Assembly: GCF_001427865.1 (NCBI RefSeq)
Contig: NZ_LMHH01000003.1
Span: forward strand, 186,256-250,255
Direction of reading: 5' to 3'
From: Altererythrobacter sp. Root672
GTDB taxonomy: Bacteria > Pseudomonadota > Alphaproteobacteria > Sphingomonadales > Sphingomonadaceae
DNA: 64,000 nucleotides
Shown here: positions 14,535-20,814 of the stretch, in pieces
Layout of the letters: the number at the start of each line of letters is the position of its first letter
Position numbering within the stretch: position 1 is the first letter of the stretch
Notes under the pieces: model-generated
Database searches by the model: none
What the model saw: only the letters and a program-made list of their open reading frames with translations
Told to the model about the DNA's origin: nothing
Program-made: the position numbers and the translations under genes

Positions 14535-15299
14535 ATGGATCCGGCTGGCAAGGTCGCCGTCATCACGGGCGGCAATTCGGGATTGGGCGAAGGCGCCGCC
14601 CTGCGGCTGGCGAAGGCCGGCGCGACGGTCGTCACGCTCGACCGTGACGGCACGGCGCCGGCGGGTGCGACCACGGTGGCCTGCGACGTCAGCGACCCGG
14701 CGAGCGTGGCGCGGGCCGTTGCTGAGGTGATCGACAAGTTCGGGCGCATCGACATCCTGCTCAACAACGCCGGAATCGGCGGCACGGGTCCTGTGGCCAC
14801 CGCCGATGGGCCGGGCGACATGGCCGCGTTCCGCCAGGTGATCGAGGTCAACCTGCTCGGCGCCGCCAACGTAGTGGCCGAAGTGGGCCACCGAATGACC
14901 GCTAACGAGCCCAGCGGCCCCGATGGGGAGCGCGGCGTCATCATCAACACCTGTTCTATCGCAAGCTTCGGCGGGCAGGAAGGAATGGGTGCCTATACCG
15001 CCGCGAAATCGGCGCTCGCCGCGCTGACGCTGGTCTGGGCGCGCGACCTGTCGAAGTACAACATCCGCGTCATGGGCATTGCGCCCGGCCTGATGGCGAC
15101 GCCGATGGTCAGCTTCCTGCCCGACAGCTTCCTGGCCGAACTGCTCAAGGACTCCGAGTTCCCCAAGCGCGCCGGCCGGGCCGACGAGTTTGGCGAAGTC
15201 GCCGAGTTCATCATCCGCACCCCCTTGCTCAACGGCGACGTGATCCGGCTCGACGCCGGCACTCGCCCGCCCGCGCGGACCCAGTGGTCTGCCGGCTGA
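14535..15299 (+). CDS. SDR family NAD(P)-dependent oxidoreductase (254 aa)
   Basis: Classical short-chain dehydrogenase: cofactor motif TGGNSGLGEG (residues 11-20), an acidic residue after the second strand (TLDRDG) suggesting NAD, DILLNNAG, and the catalytic Tyr154/Lys158 in YTAAK. It resembles HSD10/3-hydroxyacyl-CoA dehydrogenase-type SDRs. It would oxidise a secondary alcohol of an aromatic side chain or acyl-CoA. It is 11 bases upstream of the flavoprotein gene and therefore first in the SDR-flavoprotein-cytochrome operon. The exact substrate is not evident. Confidence 0.88.
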   Translation: MDPAGKVAVITGGNSGLGEGAALRLAKAGATVVTLDRDGTAPAGATTVACDVSDPASVARAVAEVIDKFGRIDILLNNAGIGGTGPVATADGPGDMAAFRQVIEVNLLGAANVVAEVGHRMTANEPSGPDGERGVIINTCSIASFGGQEGMGAYTAAKSALAALTLVWARDLSKYNIRVMGIAPGLMATPMVSFLPDSFLAELLKDSEFPKRAGRADEFGEVAEFIIRTPLLNGDVIRLDAGTRPPARTQWSAG

Positions 15300-15310
15300 A
15301 GGAATAGAGA

Positions 15311-16861
15311 ATGGCCGATCCGCCCCTCCCGCCCGATTTCACCCTGCAGAAGCTGACCCAGGCCCAGCGCGCGTTCGAAAGCGCGCTCGGGGCGGGGAAG
15401 GTGTTCTTCGAGGACCTCGACCGCACGACCTATCGTGACAAGTTCGCGGTCAACGACGCTGTGCACCATCCGGCGGGCGCGATCGCCCCCACCACGGTGG
15501 AAGAGGTCCAGGTGGCGCTCAAGGTCGCCAACCAGTTCCGCTTGCCGATCTGGCCGATCAGCCGGGGCAAGAACCTCGGTTATGGAGGTTCGGCCCCGCT
15601 CGTCTCGGGCAGCGTGGTCATGGACCTGTCGGGGATGAAGAAGATCGAATTCAACGAGGAGTTCGGCACCGTGGTGCTCGAACCCGGCGTCGGATTCTAC
15701 GATCTCTATGACTACATCCGCCAGCACCAGTTGCCGTTCTGGCTCTCGACGCCGGGCAACTCGTGGGGCTCGGTAGTCGGCAACGCGCTCGACCGCGGCG
15801 TCGGCTACACGCCCTATGGCGAGCACACCAAGAACATCTGCGGCATGGAAGTCGTGCTGCCGACAGGCGAGGTGGTGCGCACCGGCATGGGCGCGTTCTC
15901 CAACGCCCCGACGTGGCAGGCCTATCCGTTCGGGTTCGGCCCGGGGTGGGACCAGATGTTCGTGCAGTCGAACTTCGGCGTGGTCACCAAGATGGGCATG
16001 TGGCTGATGCCCGAGCCCGAGAGCCTGATGGGCATGGATGTCGAGTTCGACCGGCCCGAGGATCTGAAGGCCATGGTTGACACCATTGGGCCTTTGAGGC
16101 GCGAGCGCGTGCTGCAGCAGAGCCCGTCCATCGGCAACTGGCTGCGCGCCGCCGCCGTCGCCACCACGCGTGACGAGTGGACCGACCAGCCCGGCGCGCT
16201 GTCGGACAGCGTGATCGACGCCATCCGCAAGCGCTTCGGCCTCGGCTGGTGGGGCGTATCGCTGCGGCTCTATGGGCGCGAGGACGTCAACAAGGCTGCC
16301 TACAAGATCCTCGAGAAGGCGATGACCGACATCAAGCCGCTTGTGATCAAGCCGACCACCTGGGTCAAAGGCCAACCGCTCGAATACTCGGGTTGGACCG
16401 GCACGCCGATCACCTTCCCGATGCAGAACGTCAACTGGTACGGCGGGCGCGGCGGGCACATCGGCTTCTCGCCGATCATCCCGCAGAACGGCACCAAGGC
16501 ACTCGAGCAGTTCCAGCGGACCTATGCCCGCTACAAGGAATACGGGATGGACTACCAGGGCAGCTTCGCCTTCGGGGAACGGCACCTGACCAACGTCAAC
16601 GCCATGCTGTTCAACAAGGACGATCCGGCGATGATGAAGAAGGTCGATCCGTTCTTTCGCCAACTCGTCGCCGACGCCAAGGAGCAGGGGTACGGCGAAT
16701 ACCGCACGCACCTCGACTACATGGACGTGGTGGCCGCGAGCTATGACTGGAACGGCGGGGCGCTCGGCAAGCTCAACCAGAAGGTCAAGGACGCGCTCGA
16801 TCCGAACGGCATCCTGGCGCCGGGCAAGAGCGGAATCTGGCCGAAAGGAGCACGGGCATGA
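15311..16861 (+). CDS. FAD-dependent 4-alkylphenol oxidase/dehydrogenase, VAO/4-cresol dehydrogenase (PchF) type (516 aa)
   Basis: The N-terminal FAD-binding type 4 domain shows PISRGKNLGYGG and GSVVGNALDRGVGYTPYG; the C-terminal domain ends in the family signature DPNGILAPGKSGIW. By comparison with eugenol oxidase, His383 (GGRGGHIGFSP) is positioned for the covalent 8-alpha-histidyl FAD link, and Tyr91, Tyr464 and Arg465 for phenolate binding. The aspartate base of fungal VAO (Asp170) is Gly149 here (STPGNSWGS). Such enzymes oxidise para-alkyl or para-allyl phenols to alcohols, aldehydes or vinylphenols. The next gene overlaps by 4 bases and encodes a cytochrome c, so a cytochrome-linked dehydrogenase (like PchF/PchC or eugenol hydroxylase) is likelier than an oxidase. 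Confidence 0.88.
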   Translation: MADPPLPPDFTLQKLTQAQRAFESALGAGKVFFEDLDRTTYRDKFAVNDAVHHPAGAIAPTTVEEVQVALKVANQFRLPIWPISRGKNLGYGGSAPLVSGSVVMDLSGMKKIEFNEEFGTVVLEPGVGFYDLYDYIRQHQLPFWLSTPGNSWGSVVGNALDRGVGYTPYGEHTKNICGMEVVLPTGEVVRTGMGAFSNAPTWQAYPFGFGPGWDQMFVQSNFGVVTKMGMWLMPEPESLMGMDVEFDRPEDLKAMVDTIGPLRRERVLQQSPSIGNWLRAAAVATTRDEWTDQPGALSDSVIDAIRKRFGLGWWGVSLRLYGREDVNKAAYKILEKAMTDIKPLVIKPTTWVKGQPLEYSGWTGTPITFPMQNVNWYGGRGGHIGFSPIIPQNGTKALEQFQRTYARYKEYGMDYQGSFAFGERHLTNVNAMLFNKDDPAMMKKVDPFFRQLVADAKEQGYGEYRTHLDYMDVVAASYDWNGGALGKLNQKVKDALDPNGILAPGKSGIWPKGARA

Positions 16862-17229
16862 AGCGGCGCATCCTCATAGCGGCCCTGGCCCTCGTCGCCG
16901 GAGCCGCCGCTATCGCGCAAGGCCCACCGCCCGCACCGCGGCCGATCACGCTGGCCGCGCGGCCTAACGCCACCGGCGGAGAGGCGCTCTATGTCGAGCA
17001 CTGCATCTCGTGCCATGGACCCAACGGCATGGGCACCGGCCTGCTCGGGCGGCGCATCCAACCGGCGCTGCTGGAGCTGCGCGACAACCTCTCGCCGCAA
17101 TACGTGATCGTGGCCGCGCGCCAGGGCATCGGCAACATGCCCTCGATCCCGCGCGGCGAGGTCAGCGACGAGGAATTGAAGGCCATCGCCGAATACCTCG
17201 CCGCCGGCCCGCACGAGGTCGCCAAGTGA
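16858..17229 (+). CDS. periplasmic c-type cytochrome, partner of the flavoprotein (123 aa)
   Basis: A signal peptide (MKRRILIAALALVAGAAAIA) is followed by one heme site CISCH near residue 49 and an axial methionine in IGNMPSIPRGEVSDEELKAI. The layout is a class I cytochrome c of the size of PchC, the cytochrome subunit of 4-cresol dehydrogenase. ATG overlaps the flavoprotein stop (ATGA). It would carry electrons from FAD to the respiratory chain. The flavoprotein itself has no visible signal peptide, so it may be exported together with a partner, as for PchF, or be held at the membrane. Confidence 0.88.
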   Translation: MKRRILIAALALVAGAAAIAQGPPPAPRPITLAARPNATGGEALYVEHCISCHGPNGMGTGLLGRRIQPALLELRDNLSPQYVIVAARQGIGNMPSIPRGEVSDEELKAIAEYLAAGPHEVAK

Positions 17230-17759
17230 TCCGCGCCAGCCGTCGAGGCGTGCTGGCCGGGGCTCTGGCCGTGCCGACCGTGGCCGGGCTGGCGCATTGG
17301 CGCTGGCGGCATGGCGAGGCTTCGGTGCTGCTGCATGATCCGGCGCTGGAGGCTGGCCGTCGGTTTGCCGAGGCTGGAGCAACGCGTGGGGGTGAGGTGG
17401 TCGCCATCGAGGGCGACCGCATCCGGCTCGCCCGCAAGGTGCTGGAGCGAAAGCCAGCCTTGATCGCGGGTGTCAGCCGTCATGCCGATGCGCTGATGAT
17501 CGAGGAAGTGGCGCGCGAGGCGGGCTACGTTCCGGTGGCTGCACTGCATGGCCGGGGGCGGGCTTGCACCGACGAGTGCCAACCCGGCTGGGCCGCGCTC
17601 GGACGATTGGCGCAGGCTGCGGAGGGCAACTGGATCGAGGCGCTGGCGGATTATGCGGTGAGGCCGGGAGAGCTTGCGGGCGCTTCCATCGCCAGCGCGC
17701 TTCCGGCGCGAGCTGATCCGGGGTTAGTGGTCGGCTGGCTCTTGGTCCAGCGGGGCTGA
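17226..17759 (+). CDS. Tat-exported hypothetical protein (177 aa)
   Basis: The N-terminus has a twin-arginine type signal (RASRRGVLAGALAVPTVAGL). The rest is a soluble alpha/beta protein with RFAEAGATRGGEVVAIEGDR and one Cys pair (RACTDEC). It begins with GTG overlapping the cytochrome gene stop as GTGA, so it belongs to the flavoprotein/cytochrome operon. No family is recognised. Tat export would fit a helper or partner of a redox enzyme in the periplasm. Confidence 0.6.
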   Translation: MIRASRRGVLAGALAVPTVAGLAHWRWRHGEASVLLHDPALEAGRRFAEAGATRGGEVVAIEGDRIRLARKVLERKPALIAGVSRHADALMIEEVAREAGYVPVAALHGRGRACTDECQPGWAALGRLAQAAEGNWIEALADYAVRPGELAGASIASALPARADPGLVVGWLLVQRG

Positions 17760-18059
17760 GTGTCGGCGCTTCGCTTTGCCCCCCACGCGTGTGCAGCTCT
17801 CATATTTGGGGTGGTGCAGTTCCGTGAGCACGTATCTCCGGCGCTCGGTGTGGCAGCTCTGGCTGCTGTCCTCGTCCTCTACTTCGCGAGCTTTGCCTAT
17901 CGCTGCGTCAAGTGCGGCAGCCGGATGTATGGCGAGGCGCTAAGGAGTCTCTTCTTCTATCGCCCACACGATTACGCGTTGGCCAACCTGATCCTGCGTT
18001 GCCCGAAATGCGGCGCATCAAACCTTCGGGTTGGCGTCAAAGAGGAACCGAAGGTCTAG
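17760..18059 (+). CDS. small membrane protein with zinc-ribbon-like cysteines (99 aa)
   Basis: Two hydrophobic segments lie near the N-terminus (ACAALIFGVV; LGVAALAAVLVLYFASFAY). Two CxxC pairs follow: CVKCGSRM and CPKCGASN, a zinc-ribbon arrangement. A GTG start follows directly on the stop of the preceding gene (TGA-GTG). It is the last gene of the operon, and its function is unknown. A palindromic repeat follows 18 bases downstream. Confidence 0.5.
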   Translation: MSALRFAPHACAALIFGVVQFREHVSPALGVAALAAVLVLYFASFAYRCVKCGSRMYGEALRSLFFYRPHDYALANLILRCPKCGASNLRVGVKEEPKV

Positions 18060-18077
18060 TCACTCATCCTCATTCCT

Positions 18078-18152
18078 CGTCGCCCTCGCGAACGCGGGGG
18101 CCTAGTCGGCTCTAACTGCGACTGGGTTCCCGCGTTCGCGGGAATGACGAAG
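18078..18152. repeat. palindromic repeat family R2, copy 1
   Basis: Inverted arms CTCGCGAACGCGGG and CCCGCGTTCGCGGG surround a spacer with GTCGGCTC...GACTGGGT, ending in GAATGACGAAG. A closely related copy lies at 40238-40320. It separates the flavoprotein operon from the convergent gene at 18186. Confidence 0.75.
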
Positions 18153-18185
18153 TTAGGGGAAAGAGAGTTCAAGTGGAGCGCTCGA

Positions 18186-18683
18186 CTAACCCCCAACCTC
18201 GCTCTGCACGTAAGTGTTGATGCACTGCGCCGCGAGGTTGCGGACCTTCTCGTTGATCTCCGCCTGCATCTCTCCGCGAACGGCGGTCAGGCTGAAGCCC
18301 TCGTTGCAGTAGGTCAGCGAAGTGCGGCGCTGCTTGCGCGAGACCGGATCGGCCATGACACGCGGCACGTAGAGTTGCAGCGCGATGTAGCCGGTGCAGG
18401 TGGTGGTGTTCTTGCCCTCGAACCGCAGCGGGGCGACGTTGGCGTTGACGTACATCACCAGCGCCTTGCCATCGATGCTCTGCTGGCGAGAGGCGGGTGG
18501 GACGGCGATCACTTTCATCTCCGCGGCGATGGCGTCGATGATCGGGGCGTAGGAGACCCGGCAGCTGGCGAGGTTGGGGTTGTCGCCTTCGCCCATGATA
18601 TGCGTCGGCGGGATTTTTGCCGATTGGCCGCTCGCGGGAGCGGCCGCGACGGCGAGCATGAGACAGAGCGTGGCCTTCTTCAT
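18186..18683 (-). CDS. secreted hypothetical protein (165 aa)
   Basis: A Sec signal peptide is visible (MKKATLCLMLAVAAAPASG). The mature protein has four cysteines (ASCRVSY, TTTCTGY, LTYCNEG, AAQCINT) that could form two disulfides in the periplasm, and a helical C-terminus. No known domain is recognised. It is flanked by an R2 and an R1 repeat and is a single-gene unit. A shadow frame (18169-18777) on the same strand is not supported. Confidence 0.6.
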   Translation of the reverse strand: MKKATLCLMLAVAAAPASGQSAKIPPTHIMGEGDNPNLASCRVSYAPIIDAIAAEMKVIAVPPASRQQSIDGKALVMYVNANVAPLRFEGKNTTTCTGYIALQLYVPRVMADPVSRKQRRTSLTYCNEGFSLTAVRGEMQAEINEKVRNLAAQCINTYVQSEVGG

Positions 18684-18700
18684 CTAGCTCCCCTTCCAGC

Positions 18701-18832
18701 TCCTCCCCGAGCTTGTCTCGGGGAGGTGGCGCGTGCCGTAGGCACGTGACGGAGGGGTGGGCGGCTATACGCTTCACCCCTCCACCATCCGCCTTGCGGA
18801 CGGTCCCCCTCCCCGAGCAAGCTCGGGGAGGT
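18701..18832. repeat. palindromic repeat family R1, copy 2 (inverted relative to copy 1)
   Basis: TCCTCCCCGAGCTTGTCTCG at one end and CCCCGAGCAAGCTCGGGGAG at the other, with the inner GGAGGGGTGG...CACCCCTCCACC pair. It fills most of the gap between the genes at 18186 and 18865. Confidence 0.8.
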
Positions 18833-18864
18833 TTTGAGCAAGGCTCTGCGAGGGCGAATGGCTC

Positions 18865-19326
18865 TCACAACCGGGCCTTGATCGACCTCGAAATCTTCTC
18901 CAGCCGCGCGGTGCGCCCCGCCGGCGTCTTCGCCTCAAGGTAATGCTCGATAGCCGCGCGCTTGTGGTTCGGTTTGAGCGCTTCCCACGCACGGGCATAG
19001 GCCGCGTCGCTCTTGATCCGAGCGGCCAACTCCTCCGGCATGGTCATGTCCGAAAGCCGCAGTTCGATCTCAACCTCGTCACCCTCCTGGGCGCCGATGG
19101 CGTCGGTGATCGGCTTGGTCAGGCCCATGTACCAATCGTCGGTCTTGGGCCCACTGTCCTTGATCGCGCGGCGGCCGAGGGGGTGGCCCTTGATGGTCCC
19201 CTCGACCGTCGTGGTCATGGTCAGGCCCCAGTCGCGGACGAACTGCGCGGGGATCTGAAACCAGAGGCCGAGCCGCGGATCGTTGCACAGCAGTTTGGTG
19301 CGGAAGCGGATCGGGCCGTGGCTCAC
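18865..19326 (-). CDS. YdeI/DUF1905-type protein (153 aa)
   Basis: The first part (IRFRTKLLCNDPRLGLWFQI, VEGTIKGHPLGRRAIKDSGP, and a DAIGAQEGDEVEIELRL segment) fits DUF1905, a small beta barrel. The C-terminus (ALKPNHKRAAIEHYLEAKTP) is the YdeI/OmpD-associated module with its helical RxxxxxY/EHY motif. It begins with GTG overlapping the stop of the NTF2-like gene (GTGA), so the two are one operon. The function of the family is unknown; it is cytoplasmic. Confidence 0.75.
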   Translation of the reverse strand: MSHGPIRFRTKLLCNDPRLGLWFQIPAQFVRDWGLTMTTTVEGTIKGHPLGRRAIKDSGPKTDDWYMGLTKPITDAIGAQEGDEVEIELRLSDMTMPEELAARIKSDAAYARAWEALKPNHKRAAIEHYLEAKTPAGRTARLEKISRSIKARL

Positions 19327-19820
19327 TTGCGGATAATTAGCGAATCCGGCCGTTTCCTTGCAACCCATTGTCCGCGACCGGGGAAATTCTTGAGCACCTC
19401 GCCATCCCACAGCCGCACCGTGCGGCGGCGGAAGCGCCATTCGCCGTCGGCGCCCTTGGCCGCGTGATCGTCGTACCAGCCGGTGAAGCGGAGCACGTAA
19501 GGCGGCTCGCCCTCGCACTCGGTGACGAAGGCGAAGCTCTTCATCAGCACGGTGCAGTCGGGCTGGGGCTTGTACTGGGTCTGCGTCACGTGGTGCTGGC
19601 GGCCGGGGAAGCCGGGGGCGTTGGCGTAGTGCCGCATCAGCCCGCGGATGCCTTCATGGCCTTCCCAGATGTCGGGCTCGTCGAACACTTCCTCGCTCAT
19701 CACGCAGTCTTCGGTGAAGCAATCGACCAGGCCTTCGGCATCGCCCGTATCGAGCGCCCAGGAGTAGTTGGCGATCAGGTCCTGCAGGCCCAGCCGGTCT
19801 TCAATCGTCAGTCTTGTCAC
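19323..19820 (-). CDS. NTF2/SnoaL-like protein (165 aa)
   Basis: LTIEDRLGLQDLIANYSWAL, DTGDAEGLVDCFTEDCVMSE and EGHEGIRGLMRHYAN give the standard SnoaL_4 opening, followed by QHHVTQTQYKP and the strand GEWRFRRRTVRLWDGE. The fold binds aromatic or polycyclic substrates in a cone-shaped pocket. GTG 19820 is chosen over the longer frame to 19856, because GAGGAGAGG sits 6 bases upstream. The gene is divergent from the NmrA/PQQ operon with an operator (19851-19862) between them. The reaction is not known. Confidence 0.78.
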   Translation of the reverse strand: MTRLTIEDRLGLQDLIANYSWALDTGDAEGLVDCFTEDCVMSEEVFDEPDIWEGHEGIRGLMRHYANAPGFPGRQHHVTQTQYKPQPDCTVLMKSFAFVTECEGEPPYVLRFTGWYDDHAAKGADGEWRFRRRTVRLWDGEVLKNFPGRGQWVARKRPDSLIIRK

Positions 19821-19850
19821 GCAATGCCTCTCCTCATGTTGCCTCAACCG

Positions 19851-19862
19851 TAACACTCGTTA
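19851..19862. promoter_or_regulatory. inverted-repeat operator TAAC-N4-GTTA (site 3)
   Basis: TAAC-ACTC-GTTA between the divergent NTF2-like/YdeI operon and the NmrA/PQQ dehydrogenase genes. The following base is T, as at site 1. Confidence 0.5.
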
Positions 19863-19888
19863 TGATTGCGGGAAAGCGGGAGAGTACC

Positions 19889-20803
19889 TTGGGTAAGATC
19901 ATCGTCACCGGCGCGTCCGGCCAGTTCGGTAATGCGGCTGCGAAGCTGCTTCTTGAGAAGGTCCCGGCGGAGGACCTGGTGTTCCTGTCACGCACCCCGG
20001 AAGGGCTGAGCGACCTCGCCGAGCGCGGCGCCTCGGTGCGACGCGCGGATTTCGACGATCCCGCCTCGCTGCTGGCGGCGATGGAAGGCGGGGAGCGGAT
20101 GCTGCTGATCTCCACGGTGCGCGTTGGCTCTCGCGTCGAGCAGCACACCAACGCGGTCGAGGCGGCGGTGGCGCGGGGCGTGAAGCATGTCGTCTATACC
20201 TCGATCCTGGGCTGCGGGGCGCCGGACAATCCGTCGGTCGAACAGTTCGACCACCTCGCCACCGAACGGATGATCGAGAAGTCGGGCCTCGCCTGGACGC
20301 ACTTGCGCGACAGCCTCTATTCCGAGGCCGTGGCCACCGCGATGGCCATCCCGGCGCTTGATGCGGGGAGCAAGCCCGAGAACTCCGGCGAAGGCCTAGT
20401 GCCTATCGTCAGCCGCGACGACTGTGTGGCGACCGCGGTCGGCGTGCTGACGCAGGACGGGCACGCCAACAAGGCCTACGACGTGACCGGGCCGGAGCTG
20501 TGGACCCTGCCCGACGCGATGGCGCTGGTTTCGCAGATGGCCGGCAAGCCGATCGTGATTGAGCCAGTCGATGACGAAGGCATGTACGCCTATTTCGATT
20601 CGCTCGGCGTGGCGCGCAAGGCGTCGGATATCGTGCCTGATGGCCCGATCCCCTGGGCGAGCGAGGGCATGGTCACCTTCGGCCAGTCGATCCGCGAAGG
20701 GTTCATGGCTGTCGAATCCAACGACGTCGAACGCATCACCGGCCGCCCGCCTCGGACGCTGCGCTCGGTGCTCGAGCAGTACCAGGGTGCGTGGCCAAAG
20801 TGA
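19889..20803 (+). CDS. NmrA-like NAD(P)-binding protein (304 aa)
   Basis: The Rossmann motif IIVTGASGQFGNAAAKLL at the very N-terminus, FLSRTPEGL after strand 2, and VKHVVYTSILGCG are typical of NmrA/QorB-type atypical SDRs. These act as quinone reductases or redox sensors. TTG 19889 is chosen because GGGAGAG lies about 5 bases upstream and the family starts right at the Rossmann strand; ATG 19862 in the same frame is an alternative. The PQQ dehydrogenase gene follows after 11 bases. A role in reducing a quinone or aryl intermediate is plausible. Confidence 0.82.
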   Translation: MGKIIVTGASGQFGNAAAKLLLEKVPAEDLVFLSRTPEGLSDLAERGASVRRADFDDPASLLAAMEGGERMLLISTVRVGSRVEQHTNAVEAAVARGVKHVVYTSILGCGAPDNPSVEQFDHLATERMIEKSGLAWTHLRDSLYSEAVATAMAIPALDAGSKPENSGEGLVPIVSRDDCVATAVGVLTQDGHANKAYDVTGPELWTLPDAMALVSQMAGKPIVIEPVDDEGMYAYFDSLGVARKASDIVPDGPIPWASEGMVTFGQSIREGFMAVESNDVERITGRPPRTLRSVLEQYQGAWPK

Positions 20804-20814
20804 CTAGGGCCGCA

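Noticed and set aside
14993-16711. A 572-codon frame on the minus strand opposite the SDR and flavoprotein genes
   Set aside because: It is a GC-bias shadow frame; both opposite genes have clear family motifs.
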